Shown here one piece after another: positions 9,429 through 18,758 of a stretch of 34,569 bases of DNA (its first letter is position 1; each line of letters begins with the position of its first letter). The position numbers and the translations under genes are program-made. Source of the DNA: Campylobacterales bacterium. GTDB lineage: Bacteria > Campylobacterota > Campylobacteria > Campylobacterales > Sulfurovaceae. The stretch lies in contig JAJRRK010000009.1 in the NCBI GenBank assembly GCA_024279555.1, forward strand, positions 1 to 34,569. The letters are read 5' to 3'. The notes beneath the pieces are model-generated. The model did not search any database, was not told the DNA's origin, and saw only the letters and a program-made list of their open reading frames with translations.

Positions 9429-10256
9429 ATGTTAATGCAAGGTAAAAAAGGGGTGGTACTTGGTATCGCCAACAAAAAATCTATCGCATACGGTATTGCA
9501 AAAGCGTGTAAAGAACAGGGTGCCGAGATGGCGATCACTTTCCTCAACGAGCGATTCGAGCAGAAGCTCGCACCCATCGCGGAAGATCTCGGATGCGGCT
9601 CAAGACTCTATCCGTGTGATGTGAGCAGACCCGAAGAGATCAAGGCACTCAGAGAGTCTTTGGAGAAAGATTTCGGTCAGATCGACTTTATTGTGCACTC
9701 CATCGCGTTCGCACCCAAAGAGGGGCTAAGCGGTCGTTTTATGAACATCTCCAAAGAGGCGTTTGATGTGGCGATGGATATCTCTGTCTACTCTCTTATA
9801 GAAGTAACCAGAGAACTCAAACCGATCATGTCTGACAAATCCTCAGTACTTACCCTCAGCTATTATGGCGGTGAGAAGTACATTCCAAACTACAACCTCA
9901 TGGGTGTTGCCAAAGCAGCCCTTGAGATGACGGTGAAGTATCTGGCAGAAGATCTCGGACGTGACGGCATCCGTGTCAATGCCATCAGTGCAGGACCCAT
10001 CAAGACACTCGCAGCAGCAGGTATCGGTGACTTTGGCTTTATGCTTAAATGGAACGCGGCACACGCACCACTAAAGAAAAATGTCACGATCGAAGAGGTA
10101 GGGAATTCGGGTATGTACCTGCTCTCAGATCTCTCTTCAGCTGTGACAGGCGAGATCCACTATGTCGACGGCGGTTACAACATCATGGGAATGCCGGCAG
10201 TCGAGTTCGACGAGAACGGTAAGCCGCACATCGCATGGAACGGAGAGTCAAAATAG
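9429..10256 (+). CDS. fabI: Enoyl-[acyl-carrier-protein] reductase (NADH)
   Basis: GKKGVVLGIANKKSIAYGIAKAC, SYYGGEKYIPNYNLMGVAKAALE, RVNAISAGPIKTLAAAGI. Start reassigned from 9297 to ATG 9429. Confidence 0.95.
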   Translation: MLMQGKKGVVLGIANKKSIAYGIAKACKEQGAEMAITFLNERFEQKLAPIAEDLGCGSRLYPCDVSRPEEIKALRESLEKDFGQIDFIVHSIAFAPKEGLSGRFMNISKEAFDVAMDISVYSLIEVTRELKPIMSDKSSVLTLSYYGGEKYIPNYNLMGVAKAALEMTVKYLAEDLGRDGIRVNAISAGPIKTLAAAGIGDFGFMLKWNAAHAPLKKNVTIEEVGNSGMYLLSDLSSAVTGEIHYVDGGYNIMGMPAVEFDENGKPHIAWNGESK

Positions 10257-10283
10257 ACACACTGCGTTTATTTTGAAATAAAT

Positions 10284-11084
10284 ATGGCTAATAAATCTCA
10301 GCGCTCAACGCTCAGCGCTCAACGCTCTTCGCATGACAGTGCCGAGTACCTGAAGAAAAAAGCCTTTTTTGAGAAGGTACTCACCATCTACGGTCGCAAT
10401 GCCGTACTTGAAGCGTTGCAGGACAATACCATCTCCATCTACAAGCTTCATCTCTCCGACTCCAATAAACCTGCCAAAGTCCTTGATGCCATTGTCAAGC
10501 AGGCAAAGGCGCGCAATATTGACATTGTCTACCATGACAAAAAAGCTCTCTCCCGCATCTCCAAGAATGCGAAGCAGGATCAGGGTGTGGCTTTGGATAT
10601 CGTGCTGGAGCATTTTGGCTCTGTGGAGGATTTTACAGCCACACACCAACACTACCGCATCATCGCACTTGATGGCGTGACCAACCCACAAAATCTGGGG
10701 ATGATCATCCGCTCCTGTGCGGCTGGGAATATCGATGCGATCTTACTGCCGACCAAAGGTGCAGCACAGATCAGCCCGCTGGTCATCAAGGCAAGCGCCG
10801 GTACACTTTTCAAAATGCCTATCATCAAAACCTCCAACTTCGCAGCAACCCTCTTGGGTCTCAAACAAGAGGGTGCTGTACTCTATACACTCTCTTCCCA
10901 TGCGTCAAAAAGCTACAAAGATCAGCACTACTCCGACAAAACCGTCTTTGTACTCGGCAATGAGAGCGAAGGGGTCTCCTCTGCTGTCGAGAAGCTTTGT
11001 GATGAGAGTATCTCTATTCCGATGAACCGAGGGGTGGAGTCTCTCAATGTAGCGGTTACGGCTGCACTGCTTGCATTTCTTTAA
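10284..11084 (+). CDS. rlmB: SpoU/TrmH-family 23S rRNA 2'-O-methyltransferase (RlmB-like) with heptamer-encoded N-terminal extension
   Basis: IYGRNAVLEAL, DGVTNPQNLGMIIRSCAAGNIDAILL, LGNESEGVSSAVEKLCDESISIPMNRGVESLNVAVTAALL. Confidence 0.85.
   Translation: MANKSQRSTLSAQRSSHDSAEYLKKKAFFEKVLTIYGRNAVLEALQDNTISIYKLHLSDSNKPAKVLDAIVKQAKARNIDIVYHDKKALSRISKNAKQDQGVALDIVLEHFGSVEDFTATHQHYRIIALDGVTNPQNLGMIIRSCAAGNIDAILLPTKGAAQISPLVIKASAGTLFKMPIIKTSNFAATLLGLKQEGAVLYTLSSHASKSYKDQHYSDKTVFVLGNESEGVSSAVEKLCDESISIPMNRGVESLNVAVTAALLAFL
10298..10332 (+). repeat. 5 x 7-bp heptanucleotide tandem array (TCAGCGC TCAACGC TCAGCGC TCAACGC TCTTCGC)
   Basis: Read directly; lies inside the 5' coding end of the rlmB-like gene. 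Confidence 0.9.
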
Positions 11085-11146
11085 AAGTATAGCAATTTGA
11101 CATTTTTTTCAATCTTTCTCCTCTTTTTTCGATAAAATATACCCAT

Positions 11147-12484
11147 ATGAAATCAGAGGAGTTCTCCATGCCTTCCCCCAATACCATCCAATGTCCCAAC
11201 TGCGGTACACAGATAGATATTGACGAGATCTTCTATCACCAGATTGAAGAGAAGTTCAAGCAGCAGCAGATCGCCGAGCGGCAGAAGCTTCAGGCAGAGG
11301 TGGATGAAGCACGAAAACAGTACAAGAGCCATCTCGATGCGCTCAAAGCCAAAGAGGAAGCGCTTTTGGCAGAAAAGGAGCGTTTTGACGAGGAGTTGCG
11401 CAAAGCGACCAGAGAACAGCTGAAGCTCGAGCGTGCCAGGCTGGCAGATGAACTCAAACGGCAGATTGTCGAAGAGCAGAGCGAAGCGATGGCGGCAATG
11501 CAGCAGGAGTTGGAGCAGAAGTCCAAGCAGATACAGGAGCTCAGTACCGCAAAAATCGAGATAGAGCGGCTCAAACGCGAAAAAGATGAGCTTGCACTCA
11601 AGGCAAAGATGGAAGCGGAGCAGGAGCTCAACAAAAGGCTTGCCGACGAAAAAGCAAAAATGCAGAAAATGTTCGATGAAATGGCGGCAAGCAGACTCAA
11701 GGAGGTAGAGGAGTCCCAAGCACTCAAGCTCAAAGAGAAAGATGAACAGCTCGAACAGCTCAAACGCTCACTTGAAGATGCCAAACGCAAGGCGGAGCAG
11801 GGGAGCATGCAGGTGCAGGGTGAAGCGCTGGAACTTGCTATCGAGAGTTGGCTCTCAGCACAGTTTCCGTTCGATACCATCGAAGAGGTCAAAAAAGGGG
11901 CGTTTGGAGCCGACTGCGTGCAGACGGTACATACCCGAGAGATGCAAAACTGCGGGGTGATCTGCTACGAGTCCAAGAACACCAAAGCATGGAGTGACAA
12001 CTGGATAGCCAAACTCAAGCAGGATATGCTCAAAGTGGGTGCCGACATCGGTGTGTTGGTGACATCGGTCTATCCCAACGGCATGGAGCGTATGGGATGG
12101 GTGGACGGCATTTGGGTCTGCTCTCTCGATGAGTTCAAAGGCTCGGTCAGCCTGCTGCGGGAGAGTCTCATACGCATCCACAAAACGGTGCAAAAAGAGG
12201 AGAACAGAGGTGACAAGATGGCACTGCTCTACAACTACCTCACAGGCAACGAATTCCAAATGCAGCTCAAAGCCATCGTGGACGGTTTTGTGCAGATGCA
12301 GAACGAACTGGACAAAGAGCGCCGAAGTCTCATGGCGGCATGGAAACGGCGCCAAAAGCTTATAGACGGCGTGTTGCAGAATACCACAGAGATGTACGGC
12401 TCGTTGCAGGGCATTGCCGGTGTCGGGGCACTGGGGCACATAGAGGCGCTGGAGCTGCCGGCGAGTTTGGATGATGAATCATAA
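11147..12484 (+). CDS. DUF2130 family protein: Zn-ribbon-like N-terminus, long coiled coil, C-terminal nuclease-like domain
   Basis: CPNCGTQIDIDEIFYHQIEEKFK; long E/K/A/L coiled coil; FDTIEEVKKGAFGADCVQTV...CGVICYESKNTKAWSDNWIAKLKQDM. Confidence 0.85.
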   Translation: MKSEEFSMPSPNTIQCPNCGTQIDIDEIFYHQIEEKFKQQQIAERQKLQAEVDEARKQYKSHLDALKAKEEALLAEKERFDEELRKATREQLKLERARLADELKRQIVEEQSEAMAAMQQELEQKSKQIQELSTAKIEIERLKREKDELALKAKMEAEQELNKRLADEKAKMQKMFDEMAASRLKEVEESQALKLKEKDEQLEQLKRSLEDAKRKAEQGSMQVQGEALELAIESWLSAQFPFDTIEEVKKGAFGADCVQTVHTREMQNCGVICYESKNTKAWSDNWIAKLKQDMLKVGADIGVLVTSVYPNGMERMGWVDGIWVCSLDEFKGSVSLLRESLIRIHKTVQKEENRGDKMALLYNYLTGNEFQMQLKAIVDGFVQMQNELDKERRSLMAAWKRRQKLIDGVLQNTTEMYGSLQGIAGVGALGHIEALELPASLDDES

Positions 12485-12499
12485 CAGTATGGTAAGAGC

Positions 12500-12919
12500 A
12501 TGAGTTTACACATATCCAACACCGTCACCATAGACGAAAACGAGATAGGGATCTCTGCCATACGTGCCAGCGGTTCGGGCGGGCAGAAGGTCAACAAGGT
12601 CGCGGCGGCGGTGCATCTGCGTTTTGACATCGCCGCTTCGTCTCTGCCGGAGTTCTACAAAGAGAAACTGCTCTCACTCAAAGACAAGCGTATCACCAAG
12701 GAGGGTATCATCGTCATCAAGTCGCAACAACACCGTAGTCAGGAGCAGAACAGGGAGGAGGCACTGGAGCGGCTGGCAGAGCTCATTAAGAGTGTGAATA
12801 CGGTACAGAAAAAGCGCATTCCCACCAAGCCGACTAAAGGGGCAGTGAACAGGCGGATCCAGTCCAAGAAGAAACATGCCGCCAAAAAGAAGCTGCGCGG
12901 AAAAGTAGAGAGGGAGTAG
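12500..12919 (+). CDS. arfB: Alternative ribosome-rescue factor / peptidyl-tRNA hydrolase ArfB (YaeJ)
   Basis: RASGSGGQKVNKVAAAVHLRFD (GGQ) and a basic C-terminal tail KPTKGAVNRRIQSKKKHAAKKKLRGK. Confidence 0.93.
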   Translation: MSLHISNTVTIDENEIGISAIRASGSGGQKVNKVAAAVHLRFDIAASSLPEFYKEKLLSLKDKRITKEGIIVIKSQQHRSQEQNREEALERLAELIKSVNTVQKKRIPTKPTKGAVNRRIQSKKKHAAKKKLRGKVERE

Positions 12920-12929
12920 GATCATACAG

Positions 12930-13325
12930 ATGAAAATTTTTGCTTTACAATCACTAGCCGGCGGTTTTTTGGATGAAGACCTGAAACACTTCAATAAAGA
13001 ATTCGATGATTGGTGTGTGCAGTTTGAAAGTATGGAAGATGCCCAACTGCTCTTGGACACCCTCGATACAAACAGGCAGATCAAGATTGTAGAGATTACA
13101 CCGCTGAGTTACCCCAAGTACTTTTTTCCAAAATTGCAGGGTATCATACATACGACACGCGAATATGACGGCAAGATTATCTGCATTGTCGAGCCGCAAA
13201 TGGGCGCGAATTTTCGCATTGCTATATGCGACATGGAGAGTAAAAGGGTCAGAATGCTTGACACACGTTACAAGAGTGCACTGAGTGCCGAAGGGGCATT
13301 TGCCAATTTGTCTTTTGATTTATAG
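12930..13325 (+). CDS. Conserved hypothetical protein
   Basis: 131-aa ORF fitting tightly between arfB and the convergent gene. Confidence 0.6.
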   Translation: MKIFALQSLAGGFLDEDLKHFNKEFDDWCVQFESMEDAQLLLDTLDTNRQIKIVEITPLSYPKYFFPKLQGIIHTTREYDGKIICIVEPQMGANFRIAICDMESKRVRMLDTRYKSALSAEGAFANLSFDL

Positions 13326-13335
13326 GTAGCCGACT

Positions 13336-14598
13336 TTAAAGTTCCAAAAAAACCCGGTAGTTCTTAAAATGCTGCTGCCCATAGATGCCTTCGTATTCAT
13401 CGGGGAGTGCGTAGGTACCGTTTTGGGTCTTGAGCATCCCGCGGAGGTCTATGATGAGCTCTTTGAGATGCCTATGAGGGATGAACCTGAAACGTGTCGT
13501 ATAGGTTTTGCTATACTGCCAAGGTTTTTTGTCTGCTTCTATGAGCAGGTAGTCTGCCTGTTTGCTTTTGTGAAGTTTGGCATCGTAGATCTTGTTGTGC
13601 AGGCCGTAAGAGATGAGGCGGTCGAATCTGTTTCGGTAGGTTTGAGTGAGTACCTTTTTGCTGTGTATCTGAGGCAGGGAGATGGAGAGCCAGCCATGAA
13701 GGGCGGATGTTTTGGCGGTCATAGATGCGGTGACGGAGACAGTACCATCCTGGTTCTTTTGGGCTTGAAGCCGGATCGTCATATGTTCATTGTCAAATGT
13801 GGCGTGCGTCTCTTTGGGCTGTGAGAGTGCGAAAGCAAGTGGTCCCTTCGGGTCGATGAGCTCTCTGATCTTATAGTAGGGCAGCAGAAATGTTGTGATA
13901 CCATCCGCATAGGATTTGATCTCGTATTGGTTGTAGAGAAAGTTGAGCCCTCGGGAAGTGAGTGCGAATTGGTCGGCAAGTTTGAAACTGTTCTCGAACC
14001 AGCCGTCATCTGCAAGTGTCTCGTACGGTTTGAGTGCAGAGGCGTGTCGGTAATGTTGTTCTGCGATCTTGAGGAGTTTCTCTTCGGTATGCGGTAAAAA
14101 GAGCTGCTCCAACCCTATCTTTTTTTGACTCTTTATATCGAAGTTCTCATAGGCAATGCCGTAGGCACCGTGCGCTCCACCGGTATAGCTGCTTGAAGTA
14201 ACGCTGAGTGTGTAGGTGGCAGGTGTTTTGCTGAAGAGGTCGATCTCGGTGTGGTTGTACCACTCTCCCTGAATGTCCCCTTTGAAGTCCTTGACCAGCG
14301 AGAGGACATCCTCTTTGAGTTTCTCTGCCCTGTAATGCTGTAACTGCGGTTTGATATATGCGGAGAGATCTTTCATAAAGGAGGGAAGGTCACTATCGTC
14401 AGGGTCGATGTATCGCAGTTTTTTCTCCTGACAGAGGGTTTTGTCCGAGCCGTTTGTTTTGCAGTATTGTTCAGAGAGTGTCAGGTAGGCAAGTCCATTG
14501 GCAGAGCGGTCGATAAATATCTCCCTGGCAAAACTACTTTGAAGCAGTAGCAGCAGGGATATAGAAAGTTTGGCAGGCAGATTCATGGGTGTCTCCAA
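13336..14598 (-). CDS. Exported protein with DUF4163/DUF3298 (RsiV-like) domain
   Basis: Signal peptide; SVTSSSYTGGAHGAYGIAYENFDIKSQKKIGLEQLF. Confidence 0.65.
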   Translation of the reverse strand: METPMNLPAKLSISLLLLLQSSFAREIFIDRSANGLAYLTLSEQYCKTNGSDKTLCQEKKLRYIDPDDSDLPSFMKDLSAYIKPQLQHYRAEKLKEDVLSLVKDFKGDIQGEWYNHTEIDLFSKTPATYTLSVTSSSYTGGAHGAYGIAYENFDIKSQKKIGLEQLFLPHTEEKLLKIAEQHYRHASALKPYETLADDGWFENSFKLADQFALTSRGLNFLYNQYEIKSYADGITTFLLPYYKIRELIDPKGPLAFALSQPKETHATFDNEHMTIRLQAQKNQDGTVSVTASMTAKTSALHGWLSISLPQIHSKKVLTQTYRNRFDRLISYGLHNKIYDAKLHKSKQADYLLIEADKKPWQYSKTYTTRFRFIPHRHLKELIIDLRGMLKTQNGTYALPDEYEGIYGQQHFKNYRVFLEL

Positions 14599-14649
14599 GT
14601 ATAGGTCGTGTTGTGGTATGATAACAGAAGTATTTTTAAGGAGTTTACC

Positions 14650-14952
14650 ATGCTCATCCGAAGCGGCAAGATACAGTTTCTTTTCTGGACGGCATTTTTC
14701 TCTGTGATGGTCTATCTGTGGATCGCTTGGGTGGGACTGCAGACCTTTGTACTACCCGATGAAAAGCCGATGGAACTGCCGCATGATGAGATCGTGCTGA
14801 TGTTCATTCTGTATGGGCTTCTGAGTGTGATGCTGATGGCGGGTACGGTGGTGGCTGTGATGATTAACAACCGTTACTACCGGAATTTCTTCGGCTTTAT
14901 GATCTTTGTGGCGTTTGGTTCGCTGCTGGTAGCCAAGAGCATGTTCGGATAG
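14650..14952 (+). CDS. Small membrane protein (3 predicted TM helices)
   Basis: MLIRSGKIQFLFWTAFFSVMVYLWIAW...; start reassigned from 14608 to ATG 14650. Confidence 0.55.
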   Translation: MLIRSGKIQFLFWTAFFSVMVYLWIAWVGLQTFVLPDEKPMELPHDEIVLMFILYGLLSVMLMAGTVVAVMINNRYYRNFFGFMIFVAFGSLLVAKSMFG

Positions 14953-14958
14953 AGGTGT

Positions 14959-15282
14959 TTACTGCTTTTTTGCCTGATCTTTTGAAATGCCCATGTAAAG
15001 GTCGTAGTTTTGTGCGTAGTTCTCCAGATTTTCTTCAAGCATGGAGGCATATTGTCCGACAAAATAATCCATCAGCTCCTTTTTCTTCGCTATCATTGCT
15101 TCACCGCTTTCCAAACCTGCTGCGCTGATCCATGCGCTGAAGCGTGCTGCCGCATAGAGGAGGGAATTGTTGACAAGACCGGGCTGTACCTGCTGGTTGA
15201 TATGTCCGTTGGCAAGGGCAATATGGGCATCGGCTCTTTCAAAGAATTTTTCATCAAGCTGCTGTTCCTGGTTATCTGACAT
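14959..15282 (-). CDS. DUF3144-like small protein
   Basis: FFERADAHIALANGHINQQVQPGLVNNSLLYAAARFSAWISA. Confidence 0.65.
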   Translation of the reverse strand: MSDNQEQQLDEKFFERADAHIALANGHINQQVQPGLVNNSLLYAAARFSAWISAAGLESGEAMIAKKKELMDYFVGQYASMLEENLENYAQNYDLYMGISKDQAKKQ

Positions 15283-15352
15283 GTATGATCCTTTTTGTGA
15301 TATTGTACTTTAAAGTGCTATAATCTGCCTTGAAAAAAAGAAAGGGTCGCTT

Positions 15353-16606
15353 GTGTACAGGTTCTCTGTAGTAGTAATTCTCGTTATGATGAACAGCCTG
15401 TGGCTCTCCGCCAGTGCGGTAAAGATGATCAGGTATAAACCACCCCAAATGGATATCTCCTATGAAAAAATGGAGGCACTGAGTCTGCTGAATGAGATAC
15501 GCGAGTCCATGGGGATGAACACACTGATACACAATGAGTCTCTCGCTGCTGCGGCGCAGGCACATGCTGACTACCTGGTTTGGAATCATGTCACGTCCCA
15601 TAATGAGATCCCCGGACACAGAGGTTTTACAGGCAGAAGACCCTCAGATAGGGCTTTCCGTGCGGGGTATCTTTCCTCTCAGGTCAGTGAGAATCTCTCT
15701 ACCAAAAATCCTGATGCCCGAAACTCCATTGACGGGCTCTTCTCTGCGATCTATCACCGCTTCGGTTTTTTGGATATGAGCATCGATGAAGCGGGTGTCG
15801 GCGTGTCACAGGAGAGAAAAGATACAGAGTGGAGTGCCTTTGTCTACCTGATGGGGAATAGTAGGCTCAATGCACTCTGCCATGAACCCTCTTTCAAAGG
15901 ATACGGGCGCTATGTCTATGGAGTATGCAGGGACAAAAAGCACCGTATTTCACAGAAACGCTTTCTCTCTGCAAAACACGCTAACAATGAGTACAACCCA
16001 AAAATCGTGTTCTACCCCTATGATGGACAGACAGATGTGCCCCCTGTATTCTACAGTGAGATACCGGATCCTCTGCCGGACTATGATGTGTCTGGATTTC
16101 CCATCAGCGTTGCTTTCAACGACTTCTACTTTTACAAGGTAGAACTGATTTCCTTCAAACTTTACGATGGGAGAGGGAGAGAGGTTGTTCCGGTACGCAT
16201 TATGAACAGAAGCAACGATCCACACGGTCGCTTTACCTCGCATCAGTTTGCACTTTTTCCGATGAAGCGTCTGGAATATGACACTGATTATCGGGTAGAA
16301 GTGGTCTATCGAGACAAAGGAAGCAAAAAGAGACGAAGTTGGACATTTCATACGAAACGGTTGGATGAAACGTTTTTTCGTATTGCGAAGCGTACAGGAA
16401 CCATTACCATAAAGCCATACAAAAGCTATCTGCTCTATCTGGTACCGCTGGACGGTCATGATGTCATTAAGGGTGTGCAGTTCCCGGAAGATGTCGATGT
16501 GACTTTCTATGACAACAATACGCTTCGTATAACCCTTATGTCTGACAGCAAAAGACCTTTTACGATCAAGAGCAAACGACATACGATCCATCTAAAAGTG
16601 AAATGA
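15353..16606 (+). CDS. CAP (SCP/PR-1-like) domain extracytoplasmic protein
   Basis: LNEIRESMGMNTLIHNESLAAAAQAHADYLVWNHVTSHNEIPGHRGFTGRRPSDRAFRAGY, SENLST. Confidence 0.8.
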   Translation: MYRFSVVVILVMMNSLWLSASAVKMIRYKPPQMDISYEKMEALSLLNEIRESMGMNTLIHNESLAAAAQAHADYLVWNHVTSHNEIPGHRGFTGRRPSDRAFRAGYLSSQVSENLSTKNPDARNSIDGLFSAIYHRFGFLDMSIDEAGVGVSQERKDTEWSAFVYLMGNSRLNALCHEPSFKGYGRYVYGVCRDKKHRISQKRFLSAKHANNEYNPKIVFYPYDGQTDVPPVFYSEIPDPLPDYDVSGFPISVAFNDFYFYKVELISFKLYDGRGREVVPVRIMNRSNDPHGRFTSHQFALFPMKRLEYDTDYRVEVVYRDKGSKKRRSWTFHTKRLDETFFRIAKRTGTITIKPYKSYLLYLVPLDGHDVIKGVQFPEDVDVTFYDNNTLRITLMSDSKRPFTIKSKRHTIHLKVK

Positions 16607-16666
16607 ATTCACACAGAATTAACATTGTACGAATATAATATACAAAAACAACACCAAGGAAGTATA

Positions 16667-17446
16667 ATGATGAAAAAAACGCTACTCTTTTTAGGTGCGG
16701 CGTCAGCCGTTGCTTTTGCAGGGAACAGTGAAGCTCTTGTCAAGAAACACTGTGCGAGCTGCCATATGCTCGAACAGCCCAAGCCGGAGCAGATCCCGAC
16801 ACTGACCGCTCCGGCATTCGATGCGGTGATCTTTCACCTCAAAGATGCCATTAAAGGGCATGAGGAACAGGTAGATTTCATTGTTGACTATGTGCAGCAT
16901 CCATCCGCCTCCAAATCGGTCTGTGAGTCCAACAAAGTGGCAAAGTTCGGTGTGATGCCTTCGCTTAAAGGCAAAGTGACACAAAAGGAACTTAAAGAGA
17001 TCGCCGATTATCTGCTTGAGAAGTATCCGCATCCTGATTTCGTACGTATGATCAAAGAGATATTGAAGAACGATGCCATGGCTGCATTGAAAAGCTCACC
17101 GTTCCTCATTAACTCTGACAACCTTCCGCACATGACCAAGCTGCTCATTCAAAACTGGGACAAAGCAAAACTGGGGCTGACACCGGAGCAGAAAGAGAAA
17201 CTTCTGAAAATACGCAAAGAGACCATGGGTGGTGTTGCAAAGATCAAACAGCAGCTCGAACCGCTTGAAATGGAAGTGGCTGATGCGATGATCGACAGAG
17301 AAGACCCCAAAAGTGTTGAGAAACAGCTTGAGCAGATAGCCAGACTGAAACTTGAAGCCAGTAAAATACACCTCAAATGCATCGCCGATACGACTGCGGT
17401 TCTCAGTGAAGAACAGGTTGCCGTATTGCTTCCATTCTGGGAGTAG
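16667..17446 (+). CDS. Cytochrome c with C-terminal LTxxQ (Spy/CpxP-like) helical region
   Basis: Signal peptide, CASCH haem motif; C-terminus LGLTPEQKEKLLKIRKE...TAVLSEEQVAVLLPF. Confidence 0.75.
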   Translation: MMKKTLLFLGAASAVAFAGNSEALVKKHCASCHMLEQPKPEQIPTLTAPAFDAVIFHLKDAIKGHEEQVDFIVDYVQHPSASKSVCESNKVAKFGVMPSLKGKVTQKELKEIADYLLEKYPHPDFVRMIKEILKNDAMAALKSSPFLINSDNLPHMTKLLIQNWDKAKLGLTPEQKEKLLKIRKETMGGVAKIKQQLEPLEMEVADAMIDREDPKSVEKQLEQIARLKLEASKIHLKCIADTTAVLSEEQVAVLLPFWE

Positions 17447-17660
17447 AGGTAATACAGCGGTAATAGACCTGCAGTATACTTTGTGTGTTCAGATGATGAA
17501 TATCTGTTCAACGAAGGTTATCAATACTTCCTTCATCTATTGTCTATAAGGGGATGTCGGCGATTTCCTCTGATTGCCCTATGACCCCTCTTACAGTTGC
17601 GGCATTACCTTTATAGCATAGTCTCCTTTCATCAGAACCCCGTGTGGGGGTCTCTGACCA

Positions 17661-18758
17661 TTATCCACGTATCTCCAAAAAGTTTTTTGTACTGATGTCA
17701 TCCCACGGCTTGTTGAGTTTGTAGAAGGCTTCATAACTTGCCAGTACCCGTTTGAAGTCGGGACTTTGGGCGCTCTGTTCGGCCAGTACCTCTTTGAGTG
17801 CTTTTTTGGCGGCATCCATCATCTCTTTGGGGAAGGTCTTGATCTGTACGGTTTTGGGCAGTTGCGCGAGTGCTTTGGCATTTTTGTAGCGGAACTCCTG
17901 AAGCATGTCTCCGGTCATGGCTTTGCTCGCTTCGGTAATGATGGCTTTGTGCTCTTCGCTCAGTTTTTCCCAGCGTGCCTTGTTGAAGGTCAGCTCCAGA
18001 ATGGAGCCGGGTTCGTGCCAACCGGTGTAGTAGTAGGGTGCTGCCTTGGCAAAGCCCATCATGCTGTCAAGTGCCGGTCCGACCCATTCGGTCGCGTCGA
18101 TGGTACCGCGTTCGAGTGCAGTGTATATTTCTCCTGCGGGCAGCAGTACGGGGTTGACCCCCAGCTTCTTCATCACCTCTCCGCCTAGTCCGGGGATACG
18201 CATCTTCAGCCCTTTGAGGTCGGCAAGGCTTTTGATCTCTTTTTTGAACCAGCCGCCCATCTGGGGACCGGTGGTACCGCCTATGAGCGGATAGAGGTTG
18301 AATTTGCCGTAGAGTTCACGCCACAGTTCATACCCGCCGCCGTACTTCAGCCATGTGATCATCTCTTCGCTCGTCAGCCCCAGTGGCATCCCGCCGAAAA
18401 TGGAGAAAGCGAGGTTCTTTCCTTTCCAGTAGTAAACGCCGGAGTGAAATGCGTCTATTTGTGCTGCCGAACAGGCATCGAACACTTGCATGGCGGGGAC
18501 GAGGATGTTCTTGGCAAAGACTTTGATCTCCAGTGTACCGCCGCTCATTTCAGAACAACGTTTGGCAAACGCATCTACCCCCGTCCCCATGATGGGAAAG
18601 TGTGCCGGCCAAGAGGTTGCCAGTTTGAGCGTCACCTTTTTGCCTTTGTTGATGTGTACCTGCGTACCGTCTTGTTTCTCTTCGGGTCTGTGGCAGCCGC
18701 TCAGTGTCAAAGTACCTGCACCCACAGCGGCAGCGGTTAGAAAGTCTCTTCGTTTCAT
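17661..18758 (-). CDS. TRAP transporter substrate-binding protein (DctP family), Tat/lipoprotein signal
   Basis: MKRRDFLTAAAVGAGTLTLSGC; LKLATSWPAHFPIMGTG; AGEIYTALERGTIDATEWVGP. Confidence 0.9.
   Translation of the reverse strand: MKRRDFLTAAAVGAGTLTLSGCHRPEEKQDGTQVHINKGKKVTLKLATSWPAHFPIMGTGVDAFAKRCSEMSGGTLEIKVFAKNILVPAMQVFDACSAAQIDAFHSGVYYWKGKNLAFSIFGGMPLGLTSEEMITWLKYGGGYELWRELYGKFNLYPLIGGTTGPQMGGWFKKEIKSLADLKGLKMRIPGLGGEVMKKLGVNPVLLPAGEIYTALERGTIDATEWVGPALDSMMGFAKAAPYYYTGWHEPGSILELTFNKARWEKLSEEHKAIITEASKAMTGDMLQEFRYKNAKALAQLPKTVQIKTFPKEMMDAAKKALKEVLAEQSAQSPDFKRVLASYEAFYKLNKPWDDISTKNFLEIRG

Noticed and set aside
11153-11892. Leu/Ser-rich minus-strand ORFs opposite DUF2130
   Set aside because: Mirror of the coiled-coil coding sequence (Glu/Lys codons read backwards).
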